Origin: Brettanomyces bruxellensis | Taxonomy: Eukaryota; Ascomycota; Pichiomycetes; Pichiales; Pichiaceae | Reading direction: 5' to 3' | Length of the DNA: 64,000 nt | NCBI RefSeq assembly: GCF_011074885.1 | Contig: NC_054686.1 | Location: 248,001-312,000 of the forward strand | In this document: in pieces, positions 39,259-49,493 of the stretch | Layout: every line of letters begins with the position of its first letter | Position numbering within the stretch: position 1 is the first letter of the stretch | The notes under the pieces: model-generated | The model's input: the letters and a program-made list of their open reading frames with translations, nothing else | Databases searched by the model: none | Told to the model about the DNA's origin: nothing | Made by a program: the position numbers and the translations under genes

Positions 39259-40869
39259 ATGAGGCAGTTGAGAAAAAACAAGTTTGTCTCACTTTTTCGA
39301 AGCTCACCCTTGAATGACTTTCTAGTTCCATTCAGAAAAGCTCAAAACCAATGGGTGGCTCGATATATCATAATAGTTTTTGCATTAATTGTCCGTTGCG
39401 CAGTGGGAATTGGACCATATTCTGGTGAAAATACACCTCCCATGTATGGTGACTTCGAGGCTCAAAGACACTGGATGGAAATTACAACACATCTTCCTAT
39501 TGGAAAATGGTATTACTTTGATCTTCAATACTGGGGCTTAGATTACCCACCACTAACGGCCTTCCACTCCTGGCTTTTGGGAAAGATTGGAAGCTTGATT
39601 GATTCCAGTTGGTTTGCTTTGAACGTTTCTCGAGGATTAGAAACTCCAGATTTGAAGTCTTACATGCGAATTACTGCCCTTTTTAGTGAACTCGCTCTAT
39701 ACATTCCAGCAGTTATACTATTTACCCGGTGGATGGGGAGGTATTATAACAATGCCTCAACTATTGACCAAACAATTATAGCTGCTGCAATTTTGTACCA
39801 GCCGGCACTTATTATCATTGATCATGGTCACTTTCAATACAATTCGGTCATGCTTGGTTTCTCCCTGCTGGCTTTGGTAAACCTTCTGTATGATAATTTC
39901 TGTGTTGCGGCAATATTATTCACTCTTTCCATTAGTTTTAAGCAGATGGCTCTTTACTATGCACCAATATTCTTTTTCTACTTATTACGGATTTGCCTCA
40001 GATCTCCTAGAACACATTCGGTTTGCATTTTACGGTTTGTTTCTGTCGGATGTTCCGTAATTGCTACTTTATTCCTTGAGTTTTTGCCATTTGTCGTTTT
40101 TGGTGGTATTGGCCAGATCAAGCAATGCCTTATAAGGCTGTTTCCTTTTGAGAGGGGACTATTCGAGGATAAGGTCTCCAATTTCTGGTGTGCAACTAAT
40201 ATCTTTATCAAGTATAAGAGTATATTTTCCACCAGTCAGTTGAAGACAATTGCTCTTGTCTTTACTTTAATTGGAATTGCGCCTTCTTGTGGACTTATTT
40301 GTTTCAAGCCTCGTAAAGAGTTGCTTCCATGGTGTTTGGCATCATGCTCAATGGCCTTTTATTTGTTTTCTTTTCAGGTTCATGAAAAGTCGATTTTGCT
40401 TCCATGGATGCCAATTACCCTTTTGCTAAACGAGGTTGACTCCGACGTCATTTCCATGGTTTGTTGGTTTTTTAATGCGGCTCTATTTTCCATGTGGCCT
40501 TTGTTGAAAAGAGATGGTCTTATAATTCAATACGCTGTTCTTGGAATACTCAGTAACTGGCTCATGGGAAATCTTAGCTGGATCAGAAAGGCACTAAGAG
40601 CCATTAAGCTTCCTGTCCATTACAGAAATTTAGCTACTCCTGTTCTTCCCCACAATTTGTTTTGGAGAGTAATTATTGTGGGTTCCTATATTGCCGCTAT
40701 TGGTTTGCAAATTGTAGAATTCGTGTTTGATCCTCCGAAGTCTCTGCCTCATCTTTGGATTATAGGTAATGTTGAGATCTCGTTCTGTTCGTTTGCATTG
40801 TTTTGGATATGGTGTAATTACAGGATGTTTACGCTAGCGGTGGATGATTCTAAGCTTAAAACTGAGTAG
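39259..40869 (+). CDS. ALG6: Dolichyl-P-Glc:Man9GlcNAc2-PP-dolichol alpha-1,3-glucosyltransferase
   Basis: A 536-residue multi-pass ER protein, close to 544 in S. cerevisiae. It adds the first glucose to the lumenal lipid-linked oligosaccharide. Family blocks are HSYSG-region equivalent GIGPYSGENTPPMYGDFEAQ (residues about 51-70), with the catalytic-loop acidic pair in MYGDFEAQRHW, then YFDLQYWGLDYPPLTAFHSW, IDHGHFQYNSVMLG near 190, and FQVHEKSILLPWMP near 375. These pick out the ALG6/ALG8 family, and overall similarity favours ALG6. The ATG at 39259 is the first ATG of the frame, 12 codons into the open frame. Confidence 0.93.
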   Translation: MRQLRKNKFVSLFRSSPLNDFLVPFRKAQNQWVARYIIIVFALIVRCAVGIGPYSGENTPPMYGDFEAQRHWMEITTHLPIGKWYYFDLQYWGLDYPPLTAFHSWLLGKIGSLIDSSWFALNVSRGLETPDLKSYMRITALFSELALYIPAVILFTRWMGRYYNNASTIDQTIIAAAILYQPALIIIDHGHFQYNSVMLGFSLLALVNLLYDNFCVAAILFTLSISFKQMALYYAPIFFFYLLRICLRSPRTHSVCILRFVSVGCSVIATLFLEFLPFVVFGGIGQIKQCLIRLFPFERGLFEDKVSNFWCATNIFIKYKSIFSTSQLKTIALVFTLIGIAPSCGLICFKPRKELLPWCLASCSMAFYLFSFQVHEKSILLPWMPITLLLNEVDSDVISMVCWFFNAALFSMWPLLKRDGLIIQYAVLGILSNWLMGNLSWIRKALRAIKLPVHYRNLATPVLPHNLFWRVIIVGSYIAAIGLQIVEFVFDPPKSLPHLWIIGNVEISFCSFALFWIWCNYRMFTLAVDDSKLKTE

Positions 40870-40973
40870 GAGAGTTGGTTGCAAAGGTTTGGCTCTTTGT
40901 AATATACAAATTACTAGAAGAAATGACAATTCCTTTTCATTCTTTTGCATCTGAGATCACAATTTTTGTAGAA

Positions 40974-43022
40974 TTAAAATAATTTGAATGAGGCCTGTAT
41001 CGCTTTACGATCTTTCCGACAGTCTGGAATTAAGATATTTTTCTTCATTTGTCTCTCTGAGTCAAAAAATCCCCAATTTGTTTCCCATCTTTGAGAACCA
41101 TCATAAAAGATTTCCTTCCATGGTTCGTCGAATGCTTCAAAATATATAGAATAAATCTTGTTATTTTGTGCTTCACATATCCAATCATTTAAAAATAGTT
41201 GCATTTCCGTGTAATTGGCTATAGCACTCTCATACTCACCTCCTGTATATGGCCAGCCAATTTCCGATATCACAACTTTTTTGTCGTGCGAGTTTCCTAA
41301 GAGAGGCAGTACCTGATTTTTTAAATAATGTATAGTCCATTTCCTTCCTTCGCTTGCAGAAACACCACTGAAAAATGGATGTATATTAACAGAAACAAAA
41401 TCACACACATCAAGAATTTTATTGTTAACCAATGAACCTAATTCAGAAGTTCCAACTTGAATTCTTTCATAACTTATGGAGTGAAGATGATCTTTCACTC
41501 TTGTAATTAAACTAGCCAATTCGTCCACAGATTTATCCTCTCGATATAAAACCTCATTACCAACAAAAATTGAATCAAACATTGTTTCCGGATACTTATT
41601 TAACAAATCTCGCATATCATCAAATTGTTTATCATTAATAAAAGTATCCTCTCCAATCCATATTCCCATTGAAAGTGTCAGATTAACATGCAATTGCCTG
41701 ATAGCTTCAAGAATCATCGCCGTTTGGTTACACTGTGTACCATATGTTCTAATTTTATTTGTAACCTTGGACATCCTAGCAATATCAAGTAATATATCTC
41801 TTTGGGTTGCCCCACATTGTGGTTCTATGACTCCTCTGGGAGCATATGCTAAACAGTAAAATGTTTGTTTGAGATCATCTGCTTTCATCAAAGACTGAAT
41901 TTCCCTATCATTTTTAAATTCCGGATTGATCTTTTCAAAGTTATTCTCAACACCGGTGACTGGGCCTGTTAACCAGGTTTGTACAGTCATTAGATGTTCA
42001 TTCTCCGAAGTTATATTTTCTGGCTTTAACCCATTTTGGAGCAGATCATACTTATTCATAAAATATTTAAGTAGATCATCTCTTGTTCTATTATCCGAGT
42101 TTTCAAAGGCATTTATAAGGTCATTGGATTGTATTTTTTGCTGCGGAGGTAATTTTGAGTCATTGATAAACTTTACGGATAAGGTTACCAAAAACATGAT
42201 AATGGCACCAGCAAGTGTCCCGACACAAACATATTTCCAAATATTGATTGCACTTTTAACTTTCTCGTCATTTCTGGAATTCTTGTTCTCAAAAGAATAA
42301 TCCAGGCTCTTCGATCTACTATAATCTGAGGAGCCTTCTCCATTCATGTTGACCGCTCTTTGAAACTTCCTATTGGGCTTTTCCTCCTTTTCAAATCCTG
42401 GGCTTATATTACCGCTATAACTATTTTCTTTCAATGTTTCATCACCTGGAATAGCATCTGGAACTGTCATTCCATCATATTGACTAGGAGGGTCGCTTGA
42501 AGAGGGATCTATTTCCACTGGGCTTATTATATTAATAGGCTCAACGGAAGAGAGCATTTCATTATTCATATTATTTGGAACAAACTGTTGTGAACCATCT
42601 ATGGAAGATGGCTTTTTAGACTCAATTGTATGTCCAGCTCTTTGACTTATATTAGACTGTGCCATGAATTGCCTTACTTTAGAGTTTTGATAACGAAACG
42701 ACGATTTAGTTTGCATATTTGTGTTGCCACTTTTAACTGATTTAGTTGAACCGCCAACTGTTGTGGTAATTCTGGGATAACTAGACAGAGGAATACTACC
42801 AGGAATGCTTCTTAACTCAGCCTTACCTACCGCATCCTTCAACTGTATTGATATTTCGTTATCATCTAATTGATCGTCCGTTTCCGGCGGCCTGTTGTCT
42901 CTCGATGGCAAAGTTTCAAGATCATTATAATCATCAAGGAGCATGGATACTGTACGCGATCCAGGCGAATCGTTAAACATCAACTTATCTTTTGATGTAA
43001 AACTTTCTGAATTCGTACTCAT
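40974..43022 (-). CDS. Membrane-anchored GH17 beta-1,3-glucanase
   Basis: A 682-residue type II membrane protein. The first 265 residues are a cytoplasmic Ser/Asn-rich region. One membrane helix lies near residues 268-292 (CVGTLAGAIIMFLVTLSVKF). The lumenal or extracellular GH17 domain spans about 390-682. The acid/base Glu490 is in FVGNEVLYRE and the nucleophile Glu587 is in VVISEIGWPYTGG. GH17 enzymes cut or transfer beta-1,3-glucan in the cell wall. This cytoplasmic-tail form resembles Aspergillus BtgC rather than the secreted Bgl2/Scw proteins of S. cerevisiae. The ATG at 43022 is preceded by two in-frame codons without ATG. It is convergent with ALG6 across about 100 bases. Confidence 0.9.
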   Translation of the reverse strand: MSTNSESFTSKDKLMFNDSPGSRTVSMLLDDYNDLETLPSRDNRPPETDDQLDDNEISIQLKDAVGKAELRSIPGSIPLSSYPRITTTVGGSTKSVKSGNTNMQTKSSFRYQNSKVRQFMAQSNISQRAGHTIESKKPSSIDGSQQFVPNNMNNEMLSSVEPINIISPVEIDPSSSDPPSQYDGMTVPDAIPGDETLKENSYSGNISPGFEKEEKPNRKFQRAVNMNGEGSSDYSRSKSLDYSFENKNSRNDEKVKSAINIWKYVCVGTLAGAIIMFLVTLSVKFINDSKLPPQQKIQSNDLINAFENSDNRTRDDLLKYFMNKYDLLQNGLKPENITSENEHLMTVQTWLTGPVTGVENNFEKINPEFKNDREIQSLMKADDLKQTFYCLAYAPRGVIEPQCGATQRDILLDIARMSKVTNKIRTYGTQCNQTAMILEAIRQLHVNLTLSMGIWIGEDTFINDKQFDDMRDLLNKYPETMFDSIFVGNEVLYREDKSVDELASLITRVKDHLHSISYERIQVGTSELGSLVNNKILDVCDFVSVNIHPFFSGVSASEGRKWTIHYLKNQVLPLLGNSHDKKVVISEIGWPYTGGEYESAIANYTEMQLFLNDWICEAQNNKIYSIYFEAFDEPWKEIFYDGSQRWETNWGFFDSERQMKKNILIPDCRKDRKAIQASFKLF

Positions 43023-43356
43023 TACCACTTTTTCTTCAATATATTTATCAAATAGTAAAATGTTGTACTACAGTGCCATAATAAATTGTATAAAAAAGAT
43101 TTCAAACAAGGATACAAATAAGGAGGAATGACATAAAGTGAGTTTCAAGAAAAACAAAAATTCGAGAACAAGAATAAAAGAAATACAAATCGGAAATCCT
43201 TTTATTTTTCGGAAAGCGTTTTTCAGAAAAGATGTACTAACAGGGAAACTGGGACTATTATAAAGATACAAAAAAAAAAACATAAAATTCCTTAGCGGCT
43301 ACCTATTTTAAAAATATCGAATCTATAATATTGCGTAGCATAGAATGTAAATCGTT
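43023..43356. other. Intergenic region before the GH17 gene
   Basis: About 330 bases, AT-rich. A TACTAACAG sequence occurs at 43235 on the plus strand, but no donor or exon goes with it. No gene recognised. Confidence 0.45.
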
Positions 43357-46300
43357 TTATATAAAGAAAGAAATATTCTCAAATCCGTTGAAGCATTGAT
43401 GCATATTTGAGTCATTCTGATCCGATAAGATCTGACCCATAACTTTATTTCTTATCTCAGATAATTTATGATTGCTCTCATTTAGCATGCTTTCACTGAC
43501 AGGTGGAAATGTGTCTGTATCCATCAACTCCTTATTCCGTTTATATATTAACTGAACTTGCTTGTTCAAATTGGTGCTCGAAAAGCTTAAGAAAAGATCT
43601 CTGCTAATGTTAAGAGAGACCGTGCTATCCAATCCCCTCAATGTATCCAGAGAGTGAATAAAATCAATTCTGTCACCTGATCCAAGAAGATAAATATTCA
43701 ACCTTTCGAGAATCTTGTAAACATTAATGACGGCTTGGTTTTCGTAATAAATAAGGGGAAACCTCGATGTACCGGCGAGCCTCGTCATTAACGTAAGAGA
43801 CTTAATGATATAGACAAGATCATCCGAAGTATACACAATTAGACCGCAAATAACATCAGTAAATACTGTAACCCAATTGCTGAAATGAAACCAATAGTTT
43901 CTATCACGCAAAACTAATGATATATGTGCTGATATAATCATTGATAATGGAACTATTGACGAAAGTCTCTGGTCATCATCTACAAAGCCACCTTTGTCAA
44001 GACAATAGCCCACAAGTTCCTTTCTGAAATCTTCCCAAGTGTTATCCTTCAATGCCGCAAAATACTTGCTGAGAAGTAAAAAATACACTTCATTTGAACT
44101 GGACATCGACTCAAGTTCATCACTTAGGGAAGACAAGATAGTTGTGATGCAAAGCTGCCCTTTTAGAAGTACAAATTCTGGAACACTTTCAACAATATTG
44201 CCAAGAACGGTACACAAATATCTTGCCAACCGAGTTGCGTATTTTGTATATCCCTCCATGCGCAACTTTCCATTTTTAAGACGCACATACTCCTTTTCCA
44301 TTGCCTTGACAAATTCGACAATGTATAGCTTATGCCTTTTTTTATCCATTTCAGACTCCTTTATTCCTTTCACTAAACATGAAAGAATCTTCACAGAAAG
44401 CTGTTGATGATATAGTTTTAGATCTGCTTCAGTGAATTTAGATGGATCCAATCCGCTTCTGAATTTCACATATTTTTGCATGAAATCTTGCGCTGCCAGC
44501 AATGTGAAGAACTCAACGAAATACGAATTCAATTCTAACGGTAGATTTTTCATCAAGACGACAAAAAAGTTCTCATGTAAATACCTGAGATCGACCGGCC
44601 TATAAAACTTCAACATAGCAGCATAGAACGGTAACTCAAACTTGTTACGGGCGGACTCGTTAGAAAAATATTGCCACTCAATGTAGGCTAAAGACCCAGC
44701 AGTAACATTAAGTCTCGACGACAAATATACCCACAGGTTGAGACACTTCACTTTCAAAGTATCATTAAAGATATCATCGGCTGATATAATATTCTTAAGC
44801 AATGGGATCATTTCATTTTTCAATTTTGTCTGAACTGACTTCAAAATCTCGGCATCCGTAGCCTCCATAATCCTCTTCAATATTTTAAGCATTAAAAGGG
44901 GAACATATGCGGCTCTTGTGTGAAAATCAACCTTTTTCAATTTCAAGAAAATGCAAGCAAGTTCCATACAAAGTGTCAATTTCTCACCATCATCTATGCA
45001 TTCACCCAATTGATTATCGAAGCAATCAACAATATTTCGCAAACTATCGGAAACGAGAGTAACACTTAACTCATTGTTATTTATTGCCGCGACAACCTCC
45101 GGCATAACCATTTGTACGATATCAAATGAAATTCGATGAAAGAGATGAAAATAGCACCTCAAAACAACAAGTAACAGGTCAAGTGAAGACTTATAACTCT
45201 CAGAAGTTCTGTACTCCAACAATGCCTTAAGTATAACCCTAAAGTGACCAATGAAATCTGCTCTGAAAAGATACGACATCACAAGCATTAAGTTTGCTCT
45301 ATTTCTAAGCAAAGCAACAGTGCTGGTCTTTATAGAAGCAATGGGCACAAGCTTTTCGACCAACGTAGATTTCTGGACAGAGTTAGCAGGGTCATTTACA
45401 AAATAAACCAACAGTTTGAGGTACATATCCAAACAACCATCTCTGTCCATAAACTGAGTTGTAACTGGCAAAGCTGAATACCATAGTATAGTTGACCTGT
45501 TTGACCCCATATTCTCAAACTTCACGTAAGTCAATAATCTATACATTTTAAGGAGTACAGCCTCTTCAAGGTTCCAAGAAAGATCGTAATGAACTTTTTG
45601 TACCAGCTGAAATATAATTTTCCATCGAGACGAATTCTTGCAGTCTTTAAGTTTGTCTAATTCAAGCAGAAAATAAGTCCAATCTGTTGTTACTGGAATT
45701 CTCGAGTGACAGAAATATAAGAATCCGAGAACACCATCGAGCGCAAAGTCGAATTTTGTTGACAAACCTGCAACACGACTCCATGGGTTAACCGCAAAAA
45801 GCATCATTAGACAAGCAGACTCATATATTAAAGAACCCACGCCTGATTTTGTTTGGAAGTATCGGATGATCTTTCTGAGAGGTAATTTACAGAAAACAGT
45901 TATGTACTGGTCCTGTGAATGACGAAATTCTTCAGCATAATTCTTAAAATCAGAAGACTTCTTTTCCAGCGTAAAGTTTTGTAACAATTGCATGTATACA
46001 ATCTGGTATGGTAATGCAATCAAATTAATCTTTTTGTTCGACGTTGAAACTATGCAGGAACGACAAAATGTAAGTAATAATTCACCAACTTCATGAACAC
46101 CTCGGGGATCATTTTTATTCAAGTTCCACAGTAGTTGAATAATTTGAATCAAGCATTTCCTCATCTGATTTAAAGTTTCTGGGCCTGTGCTTTTAGGAAA
46201 GTTCAATGATGATCTCATGGAATCAAGCAAAATTTTAAGAGATGATTTGAGCTCACCGGTAACATCAAATGTGGATAAGTTAAATTGAACTGTTCCAAAT

Positions 46301-46605
46301 TCAAAGGATATACTTCCATTTTTATGATAAAGACCATCTAATTTGAGACTCTCTTGAATAAGACCCGAGTAGACAACCGACTTCGGGCTTAAGTGAAGCG
46401 ATGAAAACAATTCTGGCCCAATATCTGAAATCTGAATCTTTGTACCCGCCAAAGATAAAGGAATATGATTTTTTGTTTCAGCTATGATTTCAATATCGTT
46501 AGACTCCCTACCCCTTTTAATTCCGGCTTTATCAGCTTCATTTGAAAAGTCTGTATTCTCTTCTGGAAATGTTTGTGACTCTTCGATTTGTGGAGTTCCA
46601 ACCAC
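43357..46605 (-). CDS. MMS22: Mms22/Mus7-type replication-repair protein, C-terminal part (second frame)
   Basis: About 1080 residues of helical-repeat sequence that continue the gene beginning at 49289 but in another frame (-1). There is no ATG at the 5' end of this open frame; it opens with GTG GTT GGA. The block FSSLHLSPKSVVYSGL and the run of alpha-helical repeats rich in Leu/Lys match the Mms22/Mus7 C-terminal region. Mms22 works with the cullin Rtt101, Mms1 and Rtt107 at damaged replication forks. The two open frames overlap by 124 bases (46482-46605). One added A in the A6 run at 46607-46612 would join them into about 1975 residues, near the 1888 of S. pombe Mus7. Confidence 0.7.
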   Translation of the reverse strand: MVGTPQIEESQTFPEENTDFSNEADKAGIKRGRESNDIEIIAETKNHIPLSLAGTKIQISDIGPELFSSLHLSPKSVVYSGLIQESLKLDGLYHKNGSISFEFGTVQFNLSTFDVTGELKSSLKILLDSMRSSLNFPKSTGPETLNQMRKCLIQIIQLLWNLNKNDPRGVHEVGELLLTFCRSCIVSTSNKKINLIALPYQIVYMQLLQNFTLEKKSSDFKNYAEEFRHSQDQYITVFCKLPLRKIIRYFQTKSGVGSLIYESACLMMLFAVNPWSRVAGLSTKFDFALDGVLGFLYFCHSRIPVTTDWTYFLLELDKLKDCKNSSRWKIIFQLVQKVHYDLSWNLEEAVLLKMYRLLTYVKFENMGSNRSTILWYSALPVTTQFMDRDGCLDMYLKLLVYFVNDPANSVQKSTLVEKLVPIASIKTSTVALLRNRANLMLVMSYLFRADFIGHFRVILKALLEYRTSESYKSSLDLLLVVLRCYFHLFHRISFDIVQMVMPEVVAAINNNELSVTLVSDSLRNIVDCFDNQLGECIDDGEKLTLCMELACIFLKLKKVDFHTRAAYVPLLMLKILKRIMEATDAEILKSVQTKLKNEMIPLLKNIISADDIFNDTLKVKCLNLWVYLSSRLNVTAGSLAYIEWQYFSNESARNKFELPFYAAMLKFYRPVDLRYLHENFFVVLMKNLPLELNSYFVEFFTLLAAQDFMQKYVKFRSGLDPSKFTEADLKLYHQQLSVKILSCLVKGIKESEMDKKRHKLYIVEFVKAMEKEYVRLKNGKLRMEGYTKYATRLARYLCTVLGNIVESVPEFVLLKGQLCITTILSSLSDELESMSSSNEVYFLLLSKYFAALKDNTWEDFRKELVGYCLDKGGFVDDDQRLSSIVPLSMIISAHISLVLRDRNYWFHFSNWVTVFTDVICGLIVYTSDDLVYIIKSLTLMTRLAGTSRFPLIYYENQAVINVYKILERLNIYLLGSGDRIDFIHSLDTLRGLDSTVSLNISRDLFLSFSSTNLNKQVQLIYKRNKELMDTDTFPPVSESMLNESNHKLSEIRNKVMGQILSDQNDSNMHQCFNGFENISFFI

Positions 46606-49289
46606 CTTTTTTCGACCAAAGTAAAACCTTTCTTAAGATTTGTGTAATTGCCCAAAGGTACATTATTTTGATGCTTCTGTTTTCGATTTGTACTACTTTG
46701 CTTATCTTCATCCTTTGTGTGACCTCTGTCATAATTATTCGTAGTTGCAACTTTTGTCAATAACTTAGGGTTATGATTTCTATAATGACGAGTATGTTGT
46801 GGATTGAATGAATTCCGTGGTCTATGACCACCAGATATGTGGTCTGTTCTCCTGCCGATCCTGCGGCAAATTTTAACTGGTCTAAAATGAGAAATACTTT
46901 CACCTTGAAGATTTCGTGGCTCTAAAGGATGCTTGTGCAATTTTAAGTGATGACTAAAATGCGTCTGATTTCCTTTATGATCTCTGACAGTCGGGCCACC
47001 AGAGTATAATGCTGAATAATGCTTGGCACGCTTACTTCTTCTAGAGGCATAAGTTCTTGGACGCTTAGAACGAGGAGCACGGCTAAGCATGTAGTTAATA
47101 CCAGCATGATCATCTTCTTCTGCACTTGCATCCATATCCATATCATCCTTCATTTTGCGAACAAAGTTATCGTAATCATCAATTCCTACTGCATCATCAT
47201 CATTAGTTTCGTTGCCATTAAAAGCCATGTATGGGTGTGGTTCATTCGGATTATCACTCTCAGAAACAGGTATTTCAAATATATCGTCAGGAGTGGGACT
47301 GGGGCTTTTCTGTAAATCAAGATCTATTCGATGATACTCTGCTGGATCGTCATCAGCAGGACCTTCGGATCCAGCTGGTGCAAGGAAGTCGTCAGCAATC
47401 TGGTTACGGACGGGATTGGATTTGTATGGTCCGCTGATCTTCCTCGCAATACCTTTTCGAGGAAACATGCTTTCTTCATCTAATTGAGGTCCGCTTTTGT
47501 AGCTATTGTTAGCTCTTCCGGAATGCTTATGATTACTCACTTTGTAAAAAGAGGCCGGAAGAACGCCTCTTAAAGCGGTTCTTCTATTAAGAATCCTATT
47601 CCTGAAGACAAAATTTTCTCCCTCTATTGAATTTTCGGCAGATTCCATGGATATAGAAGATGCCAACTCACTATCACTACGAATCTCATAGACACTACTC
47701 CCGTCAGATGATTCCGAATTATAACCTGTTCCAAGTGTATCCTCCTTTGAGTCAGCCATCAACTTTTTGTTGATTGACCTTATACTATCGGGTTGTAAAT
47801 ATTCTTCATCCGATGTTTCTGTATCATCCAGATCTAGAAATCCATTCATAGTGTCTTCATTTTCTGCCTGCTTTTCGGCATAATGCTTATCAAATCCACC
47901 TAAACGTCGATTTTCCTCATCTAAGTACGCTTTATATGTTCGCTTAGAAAATGGGCCCAATAATATACCTTTGTCTAGTAAAGAGTCCCTCTTCTGCTTA
48001 TATTTCTTCTCCAAGAACAACATTATATCGCCATATGACTTTCCAGAGTCATACAATTCATTTAAAGTGTACAGTGTGCAAAGGCCCAAATGTACACTAG
48101 TATCAGCCACATAGACATGATCCTGTGAAAATTTATGACGTCTCATCCTTGACGCAATTCCATCATTATAATTTTCCTGAATTGCAAGGTCGGATTTGTT
48201 CACTTGATGCTCATCTGCATTATTTTCAGCAGATGCACCGACTGAATCACCATCAATAAGCATTTCAACATCATCATTCATGTCAGCCTGGTTACTTTGA
48301 GAGATGTTAGAATAATTTGCAATCTGAATGGACCTAGACCCATTTTGAGAATCACCTTCGTCAACAGTATACTGAGATGGCTCCACAGAACTTGAAAGGT
48401 GTAAAGAATCATTATCGACATTAGGTGACAAACCATCACCATCATTATGTGATAAACCATCGGCAACATTAGGTGATAAACAATCAACTACACCATCTAT
48501 TGGTTCCAAACGTTTATCTTCGGTTGTATCCTTTGAAATCTCATGTCCAGTTTCAATTTCCAAGTTTGGTGGTGAAATCGCATTTATTATAATATGGCGT
48601 TCATCTGTATTATCAGCACCCTCTTTCGGATTCTTATCAACGACAATCTCACTGTCTGTGTCATCAGAATGTTCATCCATATTTACTTCCAGATCTGTGT
48701 TTTGATCAGCTTGTACCTGCTCATCATCTGTAGTATCATCATCCGTACTGGAAACATCGCTCAAATCTCGCTCGTATAATACTCGAAGTTGTTTCAAATC
48801 GTTCTTGTTCTTTGGAGTTGGTTCTGCTAGTTCGTAATACGTACGACCACCCCTTGATGTTTGATAATTTCTGAAGTCCTTAACGTACATGGAGAAGCTT
48901 TTTTTCTTAAACCTAAACAACTTCACCCCAATTCGTTTGTATAATTTTCGTATCTTTTTGTACTTCCGCTCAAGCATATGAAGTATCTCATCATCAGTAA
49001 ACCCACTTTTTGAAAGCTTATTTAACTGATTTCTGGATGCAAGATGAAGATATTCTGCGAGGTCCGCAGTGTAAATATGGCGTTGTGCAAATGCATGACG
49101 ACGTGATCTCGTAGTGGGTAAAACAAGAAAATCATCGGTCAATGGTGCCAACTCCTTCAATATATGTTCTTGTCGCTTCCATATCCTTTTCCGCTTCTCC
49201 TGGGTTTCCAAATGTAATATTAGATTACGTGTTAAAGGTGAATTTTCGTCATCCGATTGTGAGTCCGGTATAGACAATGTATCAGACAT
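46482..49289 (-). CDS. MMS22: Mms22/Mus7-type replication-repair protein, N-terminal part (first frame)
   Basis: A 935-codon open frame from ATG at 49289. The first residues, MSDTLSIPDSQSDDEN, resemble the acidic start of Mms22 proteins. Two related modules of about 75 residues, each with the pattern RRHxFxQxHxYxAD, occur near residues 61 and 383. Between and after them lies acidic, then His/Arg/Lys-rich sequence with no domain. The last 40 residues (after about 893) are probably read in the wrong frame, since the true continuation lies in the overlapping frame. Upstream at 49438-49447 is a palindromic MluI cell-cycle box, normal for a replication-repair gene. Alternatives are two separate genes, which is less likely because the second lacks an ATG. 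Confidence 0.75.
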   Translation of the reverse strand: MSDTLSIPDSQSDDENSPLTRNLILHLETQEKRKRIWKRQEHILKELAPLTDDFLVLPTTRSRRHAFAQRHIYTADLAEYLHLASRNQLNKLSKSGFTDDEILHMLERKYKKIRKLYKRIGVKLFRFKKKSFSMYVKDFRNYQTSRGGRTYYELAEPTPKNKNDLKQLRVLYERDLSDVSSTDDDTTDDEQVQADQNTDLEVNMDEHSDDTDSEIVVDKNPKEGADNTDERHIIINAISPPNLEIETGHEISKDTTEDKRLEPIDGVVDCLSPNVADGLSHNDGDGLSPNVDNDSLHLSSSVEPSQYTVDEGDSQNGSRSIQIANYSNISQSNQADMNDDVEMLIDGDSVGASAENNADEHQVNKSDLAIQENYNDGIASRMRRHKFSQDHVYVADTSVHLGLCTLYTLNELYDSGKSYGDIMLFLEKKYKQKRDSLLDKGILLGPFSKRTYKAYLDEENRRLGGFDKHYAEKQAENEDTMNGFLDLDDTETSDEEYLQPDSIRSINKKLMADSKEDTLGTGYNSESSDGSSVYEIRSDSELASSISMESAENSIEGENFVFRNRILNRRTALRGVLPASFYKVSNHKHSGRANNSYKSGPQLDEESMFPRKGIARKISGPYKSNPVRNQIADDFLAPAGSEGPADDDPAEYHRIDLDLQKSPSPTPDDIFEIPVSESDNPNEPHPYMAFNGNETNDDDAVGIDDYDNFVRKMKDDMDMDASAEEDDHAGINYMLSRAPRSKRPRTYASRRSKRAKHYSALYSGGPTVRDHKGNQTHFSHHLKLHKHPLEPRNLQGESISHFRPVKICRRIGRRTDHISGGHRPRNSFNPQHTRHYRNHNPKLLTKVATTNNYDRGHTKDEDKQSSTNRKQKHQNNVPLGNYTNLKKGFTLVEKRWLELHKSKSHKHFQKRIQTFQMKLIKPELKGVGSLTILKS
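46607..46612 (-). other. Probable frame break in MMS22 at an A6 run
   Basis: On the minus strand the coding sequence reads GTC GAA AAA AGG in the first frame. Six consecutive A residues lie just before the opening of the second frame. Moving from the first to the second frame needs a -1 step, equal to one missing A. No splice donor/branch/acceptor set that would bridge the overlap was found. Confidence 0.6.
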
Positions 49290-49437
49290 GGCCTCATAGA
49301 AATGCGGGCATAAAAAAGTGTGATTACCTCTTAAATTTCTCTTTTGCTGATTTCAATATATGTCCAAACACTGTGTGACTGATGAAATGTGCCGCTTTAA
49401 ATTGGTGAAATACCACCCAGCTAAAAATCATGCTCTT

Positions 49438-49447
49438 TCACGCGTGA
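49438..49447. promoter_or_regulatory. MluI cell-cycle box before MMS22
   Basis: TCACGCGTGA, a 10-base palindrome containing ACGCGT, lies about 150 bases before the MMS22 ATG. MBF drives many yeast replication and repair genes through this site in late G1. Confidence 0.55.
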
Positions 49448-49493
49448 GCATCTATTTACTTTATTGCCACTATGCGAACATATCGTAAATAGT

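Noticed and set aside
43235..43243. TACTAACAG, a branch-like sequence upstream of the GH17 gene
   Set aside because: It lies on the strand opposite to the GH17 gene, has no donor, and the AG follows too closely.
46482..46503. TCTAAC followed by CATAG on the minus strand, a possible branch site and acceptor that could bridge the two MMS22 frames
   Set aside because: No matching donor (GTATGT or GTAAGT-like) was found nearby in the first frame. A GTAAGC near 47030 would remove over 500 bases of open coding sequence.
46606..46612. Canonical -1 programmed frameshift heptamer in MMS22
   Set aside because: In the first frame the run reads A AAA AGG, not A AAA AAG, so the A-site tRNA would pair badly after slippage. 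A missing base is simpler.
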